From positions 744,001 to 808,000 of the forward strand of contig NZ_JAQIIX010000002.1 of the NCBI RefSeq assembly GCF_036946495.1: a DNA stretch of 64,000 nucleotides, written 5' to 3'. The notes under the pieces were generated by a model. It searched no databases. It was not told the origin of the DNA and saw only the letters and a list, made by a program, of their open reading frames with translations. Both the position numbers and the translations under genes were made by a program. Within the stretch, counting starts at the first letter, position 1, and every line of letters begins with the position of its first letter. Of the stretch, positions 25,380 to 34,290 are shown piece after piece. This DNA comes from Mycolicibacterium neoaurum. Its GTDB lineage: Bacteria > Actinomycetota > Actinomycetes > Mycobacteriales > Mycobacteriaceae.

Positions 25380-26047
25380 GGAAGATCGCCGCGGGGGTGT
25401 TGGCGTGCCTGGCGCTTGCCGGCTGCGGTGACGCCACCCCCGACTACCAGTCGCTGTTGGCCACCACCCCCACCCGCCCAACGTCGCAGCCCACCTCCGA
25501 CGAGACGGTCCCGCTGTCGGCCTATCTGGAGAGCGTCGGCGTGGAGGGCAAGCCGGTCGCGCCGGAAAAGCTGACCGACCTGGCCGTGACGGTGCCGCGC
25601 CCCGAAGGGTGGCGCGACTACACCAACGCCAACCTGGCGGCGGGCACCCGGGTGATCGCCGACGGTGACACCTACCCCACCGCGATGCTGATGGTCTTCG
25701 CCCTCAACGGCGATTTCGACACCGCCGAGGCACTCAAGCACGCCGACGTCGACGCCGAGGTGTCACCGAACTTCAAGAAGCTCAACGGTTCCCGCGATGA
25801 CTTCAAGGGCTTCCCGTCGTCGATGATCGAGGGCACCTACGAACTGAGCGGGCAGCTGATGCAGAGCTACAACCGCATCGTGTTCGCCACCGGGACCATG
25901 CCCGACAAGCCCGCACCCGGCAAGCTCGAGCCGGAGGCCCAGAAGTACCTGGTGCAACTGACCATCACCAGTTTCGCCGATGATGCCGAGCAGCACGGCC
26001 CGGACATCGAGAAGATCATCTCCGGGTTCGACGTCACGGCCAAGTAG
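25376..26047 (+). CDS. lpqT: Lipoprotein LpqT (LpqN/LpqT family)
   Basis: A 223-residue exported lipoprotein. The signal MRKIAAGVLACLALAGCGD ends in the lipobox LAGC with Cys 17. A Thr/Pro-rich linker follows, then the LpqN/T domain (LTDLAVTVPRPEGWRDY, SSMIEGTYELSGQLMQSYNRIVFATG). GTG 25376 overlaps the arsC stop. The position after prs matches the M. tuberculosis order (lpqT, Rv1016c). The molecular function of the family is unclear. A related LpqN-type lipoprotein is at 54429. Confidence 0.9.
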   Translation: MRKIAAGVLACLALAGCGDATPDYQSLLATTPTRPTSQPTSDETVPLSAYLESVGVEGKPVAPEKLTDLAVTVPRPEGWRDYTNANLAAGTRVIADGDTYPTAMLMVFALNGDFDTAEALKHADVDAEVSPNFKKLNGSRDDFKGFPSSMIEGTYELSGQLMQSYNRIVFATGTMPDKPAPGKLEPEAQKYLVQLTITSFADDAEQHGPDIEKIISGFDVTAK

Positions 26048-26061
26048 CTACTGTGGCTGCC

Positions 26062-26928
26062 ATGAGTTCATGGACCGCCGCGGATCTGCCCTCCTTTGCC
26101 GGTCGTCGTGTCATCGTCACCGGCGCCAACAGCGGTCTGGGCCTGGTGACCGCGCGCGAGTTGGCCCGTGCCGGTGCGGCCGTCACCCTGGCAGTGCGCA
26201 ACACCGACAAGGGCACCGCGGCCGCCGCACAGATGACCGGCGACGTCGACGTGCGACGCCTGGACCTGCAGAGCCTGGCGTCGGTACGTGAGTTCGCCGA
26301 CGCTACCGACGCCGTCGACGTGCTCATCAACAACGCCGGCATCATGGCCGTGCCCTATGCCAGGACCGATGACGGTTTCGAAAGCCAGATCGGCACCAAC
26401 CACCTCGGCCATTTCGCACTGACCAACCTGCTGCTCCCCAAGATCACCGACCGGGTGGTGACGGTGTCCTCGATGATGCACCTGCTCGGCGTCATCAGCC
26501 TCAAGGATCTGAATTGGCGGGCCCGGCCCTATTCGGCGTGGCTGGCCTACGGACAGTCCAAGCTGGCCAATCTGTTGTTCACCACCGAGTTGCAGCGGCT
26601 GCTGAGCGGCGCGGGCTCCCCGGTGCGCGCGGTGGCAGCCCATCCCGGTTACTCCGCGACCAACCTGCAGGGCCAGACCGGCAACGCGACCGGCGACAAG
26701 ATCTTCAAGGCGGCCAACGCGCTGGCCACCGACGCCGACTTCGGGGCCCGCCAGACGCTCTACGCGTCGGCCGCCGACATCCCCGGCGACACCTTCATCG
26801 GTCCGCGCTTCGGCATGCGCGGGCCCACCGGTCCGAGCCCGCGCAGCCCGCTGGCCCGCAACACCGCGACGGCGTCGGCGCTGTGGGCGCTGTCCGCGCA
26901 GCTTACCGATACCGAATTTCGGATCTGA
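26062..26928 (+). CDS. Short-chain dehydrogenase/reductase
   Basis: A 288-residue SDR. The NAD(P)-binding motif TGANSGLG lies at about residues 20-27 and NNAG near 93. The catalytic Ser is in VVTVSSMMH, with YxxxK in YGQSKLANL near 160. HPGYSATNLQG is typical of the retinol-dehydrogenase-like SDR group common in mycobacteria. The start is uncertain: ATG 26062 gives MSSWTAADLPSF, GTG 26053 would add three residues, and neither has a clear ribosome binding site. It follows lpqT by 14 bases. Substrate unknown. Confidence 0.87.
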   Translation: MSSWTAADLPSFAGRRVIVTGANSGLGLVTARELARAGAAVTLAVRNTDKGTAAAAQMTGDVDVRRLDLQSLASVREFADATDAVDVLINNAGIMAVPYARTDDGFESQIGTNHLGHFALTNLLLPKITDRVVTVSSMMHLLGVISLKDLNWRARPYSAWLAYGQSKLANLLFTTELQRLLSGAGSPVRAVAAHPGYSATNLQGQTGNATGDKIFKAANALATDADFGARQTLYASAADIPGDTFIGPRFGMRGPTGPSPRSPLARNTATASALWALSAQLTDTEFRI

Positions 26929-27048
26929 GGGTTCCGTCGGCTACCCTTGGCGACGTCACGGCGAGGGTGGTTACCAAAACACCGTTATCGACGGGAACCC
27001 ATTTCGTTGGACCCTGGCCGTGTGTGAACCGGCTACAGGAGAGACAAC

Positions 27049-27714
27049 ATGGCTGCCAAGAACTCGGCCCCCAACAAGCTGACCGCTACCGTGCGCACCC
27101 GCACCGGCAAGGGTGCCTCGCGCCAGGCCCGCCGCGACGGCAACATCCCGACCGTGCTGTACGGCCACGGCACCGACCCGCAGCACCTGGAGCTCAACGC
27201 GCGTGACTTCGCCGCCGTGATGCGCCACTCCGGCACCAACGCCATCCTGACCCTGGACATCGACGGCACCGAGCAGCTCGCGCTGACCAAGGCCCTCGAC
27301 ATCCACCCGGTGCGCCGCAACATCCAGCATGTCGACCTGCTCGTCGTGAAGCGCGGCGAGAAGGTCGAGGTCGACGTGCCCGTCGTCGTCGAGGGTGACG
27401 CCGCGCCCGGCACCCTGGTCACCCAGGAGGCCAACACCATCGCCGTCGAGGCCGACGTGCTGTCCATCCCCGAGCAGCTGACCGTGTCGGTCGAGGATGC
27501 CGAGATCGGTACCCAGATCACCGCCGGCCAGATCGAGCTGCCCAGTGGCGTCAGCCTGTCCGTCGACGCCGAGACCCTGGTGGTCAACATCGTCGCCGCC
27601 CCGACCGAGGAAGACCTCGAGGCCGAGGGTGCCGGCGAGGCCACCGAGGGTGAGGCTGCCGCCGAAGAGTCCGCCGATGAGGGCGAGGCCGCCGAAGCCG
27701 AAGCCGCCGAGTAA
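27049..27714 (+). CDS. rplY: Large ribosomal subunit protein bL25 (RplY, Ctc type)
   Basis: A 221-residue bL25 of the long Ctc form. Residues 1-95 are the 5S-rRNA-binding domain (TATVRTRTGKGASRQARRDG, PVRRNIQHVDLLVV). About 96-185 form the TL5 C-terminal beta domain. A strongly acidic Ala/Glu-rich tail (about residues 186-221) follows and is probably disordered. AGGAGAGACAAC precedes ATG 27049. A 120-base leader separates it from the SDR gene, so it probably has its own promoter. pth follows after 17 bases. Confidence 0.95.
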   Translation: MAAKNSAPNKLTATVRTRTGKGASRQARRDGNIPTVLYGHGTDPQHLELNARDFAAVMRHSGTNAILTLDIDGTEQLALTKALDIHPVRRNIQHVDLLVVKRGEKVEVDVPVVVEGDAAPGTLVTQEANTIAVEADVLSIPEQLTVSVEDAEIGTQITAGQIELPSGVSLSVDAETLVVNIVAAPTEEDLEAEGAGEATEGEAAAEESADEGEAAEAEAAE

Positions 27715-27731
27715 CAGGCGCAGCCGCCGTC

Positions 27732-28307
27732 ATGGCCGAGCCCCTGCTGGTGGTCGGCCTGGGAAATCCCGGGCCCAACTACGCCAAGACCAGACACAAT
27801 CTCGGTTTCATGGTGGCCGACATCCTGGCCGCACGCATCGGATCAGGATTCAAGGTGCACAAGAAGTCCGGTGCCGAGGTGACCACGGGTCGCCTCGGCC
27901 ACCGGCCTGTTGTGCTCGCCAAGCCCCGGGTCTACATGAACGAGTCGGGGCGTCAGGTCGGCCCGTTGGCCGCCTTCTATTCGATCGCCCCCGCCGATGT
28001 GGTGATCCTGCACGACGAACTCGATATCGACTTCGGCCGTATCAGGCTCAAGCTCGGCGGTGGCGAGGGCGGCCACAACGGATTGAAGTCGGTGGCGGCG
28101 GCGTTGGGTACCAAGAACTTTCAGCGGGTGCGTATCGGTGTCGGCCGCCCACCCGGGCGCAAGGACCCGGCCGCCTATGTGCTGGAGCCGTTCAGCTCCG
28201 TCGAACGGCCCGAGGTTCCGATCATCTGTGAACAGGCCGCCGATGCGACCGAGCTGCTGCTCGAGCAAGGCCTGGAGCCCGCGCAGAACATCGTGCACGC
28301 CTGGTAG
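27732..28307 (+). CDS. pth: Peptidyl-tRNA hydrolase
   Basis: A 191-residue Pth, the same length as the M. tuberculosis enzyme. The N-terminal signature LGNPGPNYAKTRHNLGFMV contains the catalytic His, VYMNESG the substrate-binding Asn, and HDELDIDFGRIRLKLGGG the catalytic Asp, followed by GGHNGLKS. It frees tRNA from peptidyl-tRNA that drops off the ribosome. It is co-transcribed with rplY. The terminator-like repeat at 28310-28350 follows its stop. Confidence 0.95.
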   Translation: MAEPLLVVGLGNPGPNYAKTRHNLGFMVADILAARIGSGFKVHKKSGAEVTTGRLGHRPVVLAKPRVYMNESGRQVGPLAAFYSIAPADVVILHDELDIDFGRIRLKLGGGEGGHNGLKSVAAALGTKNFQRVRIGVGRPPGRKDPAAYVLEPFSSVERPEVPIICEQAADATELLLEQGLEPAQNIVHAW

Positions 28308-28309
28308 GT

Positions 28310-28350
28310 CCCGTTCCCGGCGAACGGGCGTGTCTGCAGCCCGACACACC
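28310..28350 (+). terminator. Terminator after pth; copy A of a repeated hairpin module
   Basis: Two adjacent hairpins follow pth: CCCGTTC/GAACGGG (28310-28328) and GTGTC/GACAC (28330-28347). The second is part of GCGTGTCTGCA-GCCC-GACACACC. The same module, with a different 4-base centre, occurs on the minus strand after phr at 49262-49283. In both cases it begins 21 bases after the stop codon and in the sense of the gene. Confidence 0.6.
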
Positions 28351-28355
28351 TCCTT

Positions 28356-29018
28356 TCAGCCCGAAGTCGACGCACGCTCGTCGCGAAACTGCCCGCGGAT
28401 CAACCAGATTCCCAAGGCGATGACGGCCGCGACCTCGAAGGCGACGATCCCCCGCTCGACGATGCCGAGCGGGATGATGCGATACCACCGCAGATCGGTG
28501 ACCATGCTCACCGCGATCGCCCCGAACAACACCGCGAGCCACCCGATCGATCCGTAGGCCAACCAGCTCGCGTGCCGGGCACTGCGACGTCGGCGGGAGA
28601 TGGCCAGCACCGCCGCGGGTAGCGAGACGAATGCCAGCAGGGTGGCCATCCGATGGATGGATCCGCTTGTGCTGGGCCCGATCTCCCAGTTGTGCTTGGG
28701 AAATGCGGCGATCCCGACCAGCCCGATCACCCACAGCGACATCAGGATCGAGCCGGGCGACAGCGGTGCGACCAACCCCGCGTGGAGGAGGCCGATGAGT
28801 AGCAGGACCGAACCGAGGGCGAGCGCCAGCACGCCGGTCAGGAACGCCCAGTCACCGCTGGTGTAGATGTACTCGGAGATGGTCGCCATGCGCAGCGTGC
28901 GGCCGGGCCGGTGCGACTGGCCGCCGATGATCGCGTCCAGAGACAGGATGGCGGCCACCGAGACGGCGGCACCGAGAACACCGAACCAGCCGAGCAGGAC
29001 GTGCGTGGACCGCTGCAT
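28356..29018 (-). CDS. DUF998-type integral membrane protein
   Basis: A 220-residue membrane protein with six likely helices: about residues 7-30, 55-80, 88-108, 120-142, 155-178 and 185-208. Conserved-looking residues are FPKHNW and SGSIHRMATLL near positions 105-125, as in DUF998 proteins. ATG 29018 (MQRSTHVLLGWFG) is chosen over the start at 29051 because the first helix follows directly. It lies 63 bases downstream of the pks16 gene on the same strand and may share its transcript. Function unknown. Confidence 0.75.
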   Translation of the reverse strand: MQRSTHVLLGWFGVLGAAVSVAAILSLDAIIGGQSHRPGRTLRMATISEYIYTSGDWAFLTGVLALALGSVLLLIGLLHAGLVAPLSPGSILMSLWVIGLVGIAAFPKHNWEIGPSTSGSIHRMATLLAFVSLPAAVLAISRRRRSARHASWLAYGSIGWLAVLFGAIAVSMVTDLRWYRIIPLGIVERGIVAFEVAAVIALGIWLIRGQFRDERASTSG

Positions 29019-29081
29019 CACACCAGGATACGGACGAGCCGGGTGGACCAAGCGTGCGAGAACTCGGCGGGCGGAGCGGAG

Positions 29082-30719
29082 CTAGCCCGTGACGAGGGCG
29101 ACCGAGTTGGCCCGGCGCAACTTGCCCGACGGCGTCTTCGGGATGGTGCCCGGCCCGAGCACGACGACATTGCGCGGGCGCACGTCGACCTCGGTCACCA
29201 CCTCATGGGCAACCTGGTGTTCGATGCGACGCACCGCTGCCGGATCCTGGTAGGCGTTGGATTCCACTGCGACGGCGAAGGTTTCGCGCGAGTGACCGGC
29301 GTCGAGACGCACCGCGACGGCACAGCCGGGGCGGACGCCCTCGACCCGGCCGGCGGCCCGTTCGATATCGGTCGGGTAGATGTTGCGCCCGGCCATGATG
29401 ATGACGTCCTTGACGCGGCCGCACACCACGACGTTGCCCTCTTCGGTGATGTAACCGAGGTCGCCGGTGTCATACCAGCCGTTCTCGTCCTGGGTCGGCA
29501 GGAAGCCGGCCATCGTGATGTAGCCCGGGGTGACCGATTCACCACGCAGCTGGATGACACCCACCCCGCGGGTCGGCAGCACGGCACCGTCCTCGTCGAC
29601 GACGCGGGCGTCCAGGTCGCGCAGCAGCGGGCCGAGCGAGGCCAGCCGGCGGGTGTTGCCCTTGCTCGACGGCACCGCGCGGCGCAGCGCGGCCAGCAGG
29701 TCCGCGTCGACCTCGTCGACGACCAGACCGGCGTTGCACGGGGAGAACGACACCGCCAGGCAGGTCTCGGCCATGCCGTAGGCGGGCAGGATCGCCGAGG
29801 CCTTGAGTCCGAATGGCTTGCCCGCGTCGATCAGGTCCTCGACGTCCGCGGGCTCCACGGGCTCGGCGCCCGAGAGCGCGAAGCGCAGCGTCGACAGGTC
29901 GAACTCGCCCGGCTTGGCCTGGCGGCGGAGTCGCTTGGCGAACAGCGCGTAGGCGAAGTTCGGGGCCGCGGTCATGGTGCCCTTGTACTTGTCGATCAGG
30001 CGCGCCCACAGCAGGGTGTCGCGCAGGAAGTCCATCGGGGTGACCTTGACCAACTCGGCACCGAAGTACATCGGGATGGTCAGGAAGCCGACCATGCCCA
30101 TGTCGTGGAAGCAGGGCAACCAGCTGACCATGACATCGGTGTCGACGTCGTACTCGGCGCCGATGAACATGGCCTCGGCGTTGGAGTGGATGTTGCGGTG
30201 GGTGATCTGCACAGCCTTCGGGGATCCCGTCGACCCGGAGGTCAGCTGCATCAACGCCAGATCGTCCTCACCGGTCTCGACGGGGTCGATCGGGTCGGCG
30301 GCCAGCAGGTCGGCCACCTTGAGGACCTTGATGCCCTTTTCCTCGAGGACCGGGATGGCGGCGATGAACGGCTCGGAGACGATCACGGCCTTGAGTTCGA
30401 TCATGCCGATGACGGTCATGGTGTCCTCGGCCCAGACGGCGAGGTCGGTACGCGGGGTCGGCTGGTGCAGCATGGTGAGGCTGCCGCCGCGCATCCACAC
30501 GCCCTGGGCGGTGGGCGCGATCTCCACCGGGAAACCGGCCAGCACGCCGACGGAGTCGCCGTGTCCGATACCGGCGGCGGCCAGTCCACCGGCCACCCGG
30601 CGGGCGCGTTCGTGGACCTCGGCCCAGGTGTGCCGCACCGGCTCGTAGGGTTCGCCGGTGACCATGCCCCGCGTGCTCTCCTTGGCGCTGCGGTACATCT
30701 TGTCGGTAAAGCGGCTCAC
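29082..30719 (-). CDS. pks16: Fatty acyl-AMP/CoA ligase-like protein (Pks16)
   Basis: A 545-residue ANL-superfamily protein, close to M. tuberculosis Pks16 (Rv1013), which despite its name is a FadD-type adenylating enzyme. The motifs are LTSGSTGSPKAVQITHRN near residue 180, CFHDMGMVGF near 223, AYGMAETCLAVSFSP near 325, WYDTGDLGYITEEGNVVVCG near 432 and TPSGKLRRANSVAL at the C-terminus. The segment CFHDMGM is typical of fatty acyl-AMP ligases, so it may hand an acyl adenylate to a carrier rather than to CoA. GTG 30719 has AGGAGG 5 bases upstream. The promoter lies at 30907-30935. Confidence 0.88.
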   Translation of the reverse strand: MSRFTDKMYRSAKESTRGMVTGEPYEPVRHTWAEVHERARRVAGGLAAAGIGHGDSVGVLAGFPVEIAPTAQGVWMRGGSLTMLHQPTPRTDLAVWAEDTMTVIGMIELKAVIVSEPFIAAIPVLEEKGIKVLKVADLLAADPIDPVETGEDDLALMQLTSGSTGSPKAVQITHRNIHSNAEAMFIGAEYDVDTDVMVSWLPCFHDMGMVGFLTIPMYFGAELVKVTPMDFLRDTLLWARLIDKYKGTMTAAPNFAYALFAKRLRRQAKPGEFDLSTLRFALSGAEPVEPADVEDLIDAGKPFGLKASAILPAYGMAETCLAVSFSPCNAGLVVDEVDADLLAALRRAVPSSKGNTRRLASLGPLLRDLDARVVDEDGAVLPTRGVGVIQLRGESVTPGYITMAGFLPTQDENGWYDTGDLGYITEEGNVVVCGRVKDVIIMAGRNIYPTDIERAAGRVEGVRPGCAVAVRLDAGHSRETFAVAVESNAYQDPAAVRRIEHQVAHEVVTEVDVRPRNVVVLGPGTIPKTPSGKLRRANSVALVTG

Positions 30720-30906
30720 GGCAACCTCCTGGGGTGACTGGGGCCGAAGCGACGTCGTCGTCGGCTCCAGGTTCCTCGCGCGTTTCCCTATATTCCGCCT
30801 GCAGGTGCACTCTTCAGGAGAGGCGCGCACACACAATTGGGACGCAGTTGTGTCTCATTCCGGTGGTCACCGGCCTTTTGTGGACAGGCCAGTTTCCACC
30901 GCACCC

Positions 30907-30935
30907 ATCTTAAAGAACCCTTAAGTAACTGCCAA
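30907..30935 (-). promoter_or_regulatory. Putative pks16 promoter
   Basis: On the minus strand TTGGCA (30935-30930), a 17-base spacer and TAAGAT (30912-30907) match the mycobacterial housekeeping pattern. The spacer contains part of an inverted repeat CTTAA-N7-TTAAG (30909-30925). Transcription from here leaves a leader of about 180 bases before GTG 30719. Confidence 0.55.
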
Positions 30936-30998
30936 ACGGATGCGCCGATTGAGGCATGTGTCACACCGCGCGTAGGTTTGATTTCCCGCGGACCGTCC

Positions 30999-31970
30999 TT
31001 ACCGCGCGGGTTCGGAGATGACCCGGGCTCCTGGCACGGGCCCGCTGGCCACGCGCACCGTCCGGCAGACACCCGCACCCGACAGCGCGGTGCCCACATC
31101 GACCGCGTGCGTGGCGGAGGCACATAGGAATGCGCAGGTGGGGCCGGACCCGGAGACAATCCCCGCCAGGGCGCCGGCGTCCTGGCCTGCCCGCAGGGTG
31201 CGCCGCAGATCGGAGCGCAGGTTCAGCGCCGCCGGTTGCAGGTCGTTGCCGAGCAACGGAGCCAGGACGTGCGGGTCACCGGTCGCCAGGGCGGCAAGCA
31301 GGGGTTCGGCATCGGCGAGGCGGGGCGGGCCACTCCACTGCGGATCGGCGCGCAGCCGGTCGATCTCGGCGAACACCGCGGGCGTGGACAGCCCGTCATG
31401 GGCGAAGGCGAAAACCCAGTGGAAAGTGCTGCGAGCCAAGACCGTGGCGAGTTCCTCGCCGCGGCCGGTACCGAGGGCGGTTCCGCCATGGAGGGCGAAC
31501 GGCACATCGCTGCCCAGCTGCGCGGCCATCGCATGCAGATCGCGGCGCGGCACACCGACATCCCAGAGCGCGTTCATGGCCACCAGGACGGCCGCGGCAT
31601 TCCCGCTACCGCCCGCCATTCCGCCGGCCACCGGGATCGACTTGGTGATCGAGATGGACACGTCAGGGGCGCGGCCGACGTGTTCGGCCATCAGCTCGGC
31701 GGCACGCCAGGCCAGGTTGCGGTCATCGACGGGCAGCGCCTCGGCCCCCTCGCCGAACATCGTCAGCGCCAGGGCGTCGGCGTCGCGAACCGTGACCTCA
31801 TCGGCGAGCGAGACGGCGTGGAAGACGGTGGTCAGCTCGTGGTAGCCGTCGGCACGCGCATCACCGACGGCCAGGTACAGGTTGACCTTGCCGGGACCCC
31901 GGACGGTGACTGAACCGACTGACTCGGTGCCAGTCCACTCGGTGGCGGCATCCCCTGAAGAAGCAGACAC
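30999..31970 (-). CDS. ispE: 4-diphosphocytidyl-2-C-methyl-D-erythritol kinase IspE
   Basis: A 323-residue GHMP kinase of the MEP isoprenoid pathway; it phosphorylates CDP-methylerythritol. The substrate-site sequence VRGPGKVNLYLAVGDARADGYHEL lies at about residues 23-46, the ATP-binding glycine loop PVAGGMAGGSGNAAAVL at about 113-129, and LGSDVPFALHGGTALGTGRG near 150. VSGSGPTCAFL near 270 is the third GHMP motif. GTG 31970 adds about 20 residues before the conserved start, so translation may begin later. It is downstream of ksgA on the same strand. Confidence 0.94.
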   Translation of the reverse strand: MSASSGDAATEWTGTESVGSVTVRGPGKVNLYLAVGDARADGYHELTTVFHAVSLADEVTVRDADALALTMFGEGAEALPVDDRNLAWRAAELMAEHVGRAPDVSISITKSIPVAGGMAGGSGNAAAVLVAMNALWDVGVPRRDLHAMAAQLGSDVPFALHGGTALGTGRGEELATVLARSTFHWVFAFAHDGLSTPAVFAEIDRLRADPQWSGPPRLADAEPLLAALATGDPHVLAPLLGNDLQPAALNLRSDLRRTLRAGQDAGALAGIVSGSGPTCAFLCASATHAVDVGTALSGAGVCRTVRVASGPVPGARVISEPAR

Positions 31971-32062
31971 CGCACGAACCTACCGCTGCGCCGGTGAAAT
32001 CAACACCGACACCGACCGCTCACGTGGTGAGATACCCCTCGTCGATCCCGCCGCTGACGCCG

Positions 32063-32092
32063 ACAATAACGTTTGCCAACGTAGTGTGTCAA
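32063..32092 (-). promoter_or_regulatory. Putative ispE promoter
   Basis: Minus-strand TTGACA (32092-32087), an 18-base spacer and TATTGT (32068-32063). The start point near 32056 would give a leader of about 85 bases to GTG 31970. It lies in the 189-base gap between ksgA and ispE, so ispE need not depend on read-through. Confidence 0.55.
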
Positions 32093-32159
32093 GGATCACA
32101 CCGAGGGCAACGGGAAGGTCACCAACGGCCACTTTGACTACCGGCCAGCGGCTTGGGCC

Positions 32160-33092
32160 TCAGCTCAGTAAGTTAGCCGCAGAAGCCGCTTCGAGCCGAG
32201 ATTCGGCCGGCGCCGGGGCGGGTGCCGGGGTGAACTCGCCCGAACGCTGCAGCAGCCGGACGAAGTCCGCGATGCTCAGCGTCTCGCCACGACGGGCCGG
32301 ATCGATACTGGCCGCCAGCAGACGCTCGGCGGACTCGTTTCCGGAACCTGCCCACTCGGCGAAGGCGTTGCGGGAGGTCTTGCGGCGCTGCGCGAAACCG
32401 ATGTCGATCAGCTCGAAGACCTGCTCACGGAAGGCGGCGTCGGTGGGCCACGGCGAATTCTCGTAGCGGTCGATACGCACCAGACCGGAGTACACCCGCG
32501 GGATCGGCCAGAACACCGTCGGCGAGACCATTCCGTAGCGGCGCACCTCGCCGTAGAAACGGACCTTCGCGCTCGGCACGCCGTAGTCCTTGCCCCCGGG
32601 CTCGGCGGCGAGCCGCTCGGCGACCTCGGCCTGCACCATCACCATGACGGTCTTGATGGACGGGAACTCGGCCATCAGATGCAGCAGCGCGGGGACTGCG
32701 ATGTTGTAGGGCAGATTGGCGACCAGTGCGGTCGGCTGCTCTTCGAGATCACCGGACTTCAACGTGAGGATGTCGCGATTGAGCACCGTCAGCCGACCGA
32801 TCTCGCTGTGCGAGTGGTTGGCGATCGTCTTGGGCAGCTGCCTGGCGAGCACGGGATCGATCTCGACCGCGGTCACGCGGGCGCCGCGGTCCAGCAGACC
32901 GAGGGTCAGCGAACCGAGGCCGGGACCGACCTCGACGACACAGTCCTGCCGGTGAATCCCGGATGCGGACACGATTCGGCGTACGGTGTTGGCATCGTGC
33001 ACGAAGTTCTGCCCGAATGCCTTCCTGGGACGGAAGTCGATCTCCCGTGCCAGATGCCTGATCTCGGTACGCCCGAGGAGCCGGATGGTCAT
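32160..33092 (-). CDS. ksgA: 16S rRNA A1518/A1519 dimethyltransferase KsgA (RsmA)
   Basis: A 310-residue rRNA adenine N6-dimethyltransferase. FGQNFVHDANTVRRIV at about residue 26, the SAM-binding loop VEVGPGLGSLTLGLLDRG near 53, and the catalytic motif IV NLPYNIAVPALLHL near 125 are all intact. It dimethylates two adjacent adenines of helix 45 during late 30S assembly. A Pro/Ala-rich tail (TPAPAPAPAES) at the C-terminus is not part of the fold. Its ATG overlaps the rpfB stop by 4 bases (ATGA), so translation is coupled to rpfB. Confidence 0.95.
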   Translation of the reverse strand: MTIRLLGRTEIRHLAREIDFRPRKAFGQNFVHDANTVRRIVSASGIHRQDCVVEVGPGLGSLTLGLLDRGARVTAVEIDPVLARQLPKTIANHSHSEIGRLTVLNRDILTLKSGDLEEQPTALVANLPYNIAVPALLHLMAEFPSIKTVMVMVQAEVAERLAAEPGGKDYGVPSAKVRFYGEVRRYGMVSPTVFWPIPRVYSGLVRIDRYENSPWPTDAAFREQVFELIDIGFAQRRKTSRNAFAEWAGSGNESAERLLAASIDPARRGETLSIADFVRLLQRSGEFTPAPAPAPAESRLEAASAANLLS

Positions 33093-34216
33093 CTTGACCC
33101 CAATCTCGCGCTACATGTCGGCCAGGCACCCCAACCCTGGCGCGCCCTCGTTACTTCAGCTATTGCGATCTGCTCTTCTCGAGTTGCCAGATCCGCGCGC
33201 TGAGCATAGCGCAAACCACCCTGTCGCTCCCAGGTGTTTTGATCAAATTGGACGCCACCGTAAAATCCGTTACCTGTGTTGATGGCCCAATTACCTCCGG
33301 ATTCGCATCCGGCGAGGGCGTCCCAGACGTGGCCGTTGGACACCGGCGGCACCTCGGTGCCCGGTTTCGTCCCGACTCGCAGCACCGCTTCGCGCGCGGG
33401 ATTGACGACGACATTGGCTACTGGCAGCCTGCCGGTCTCCTGTCCGTTGACGCGCGCGACAGCAAAGGTGACGTCCTGCAGGCCCGGGGTACCCGGGTCC
33501 TCGACGATCTGGCGGCTCTGATTCAGAGTGGGATCCTCGATCCGCTCGCTGGCCGGCGGCAGCGGGATCTGCTCGGTGATCTTCTCGATCCGCATCCTGG
33601 TCACATCGATGCGCATGCCGTCGACCACCGGTGACGTCGCCGCCGGCACCACGGTGTCGCGCTGTTGCAATGGCGCACCGGCGGCCTCCAACAGGCTCCC
33701 GACAGTGGGCGCAGCCAGCCGCACGGTCCTGAGGTTGCCGCCATCATTGATCTGCACGGTCTTGGCGCTCACCACCGGCAAAGACATGCCCGCCAACGGA
33801 ACACGGCTGCCGCGCGAGGCCGCGGCGGGAGCGGTATCGGTCATCGACAGCTGGGCCAGCGCCTCCTGGACGGTGGCCGCGGTGGTCCAGACCTCGGTGC
33901 TTCCCTGCCCGTCCATCGAGATCTGCAGGGGCCTGCTGCGCCGCAGCACGATGGTGTCCGCATCGTGGACCTGGGCATCGGCCACCGGGAACAGATCGTC
34001 GCGGTCACCGACGGTGAAACCGTTCTCTTCGACGACGTCGATGACCCGGTTCTTCATGGTCGCGACGGTGATCGGCGCGCCGTCCACACTCAGGGTCACG
34101 GTCTTGTGGGAGGCCACCGCCACACCCCCGGCAAACACCAGGGTGAGCAGCAGCGCACCGACCAGAAGGTGTAGCGCGGGCGAGCGCGTTTCATGCAGTT
34201 TGTTCAGAACGTTCAA
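33089..34216 (-). CDS. rpfB: Resuscitation-promoting factor RpfB
   Basis: A 375-residue cell-wall glycosidase. The order is an N-terminal membrane segment (LLVGALLLTLVFAGGVAVA), three ubiquitin-like DUF348 repeats (about residues 40-215), a G5 domain (about 216-290) and the C-terminal Rpf catalytic domain from about residue 300, with the catalytic Glu in CESGGNW. The lipobox Cys I remember for M. tuberculosis RpfB is absent: the corresponding region reads VAVASHKTV, so the anchor is probably a plain membrane helix. The start is the unusual TTG at 34216 with only a weak GGGAAA site, so it may lie a little downstream. It is the middle gene of tatD-rpfB-ksgA. Confidence 0.93.
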   Translation of the reverse strand: MNVLNKLHETRSPALHLLVGALLLTLVFAGGVAVASHKTVTLSVDGAPITVATMKNRVIDVVEENGFTVGDRDDLFPVADAQVHDADTIVLRRSRPLQISMDGQGSTEVWTTAATVQEALAQLSMTDTAPAAASRGSRVPLAGMSLPVVSAKTVQINDGGNLRTVRLAAPTVGSLLEAAGAPLQQRDTVVPAATSPVVDGMRIDVTRMRIEKITEQIPLPPASERIEDPTLNQSRQIVEDPGTPGLQDVTFAVARVNGQETGRLPVANVVVNPAREAVLRVGTKPGTEVPPVSNGHVWDALAGCESGGNWAINTGNGFYGGVQFDQNTWERQGGLRYAQRADLATREEQIAIAEVTRARQGWGAWPTCSARLGSR

Positions 34217-34290
34217 TGCTGTGTTTCCCGACTAGTTGAGCGCGGCATCTGCGTCAGCCCAACCGGCCCACCGCGTTCGATAACAGGACG

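Noticed and set aside
28911..30737. 608-codon plus-strand open frame opposite pks16
   Set aside because: Shadow of the pks16 codons; composition is not protein-like and no ribosome binding site is present.
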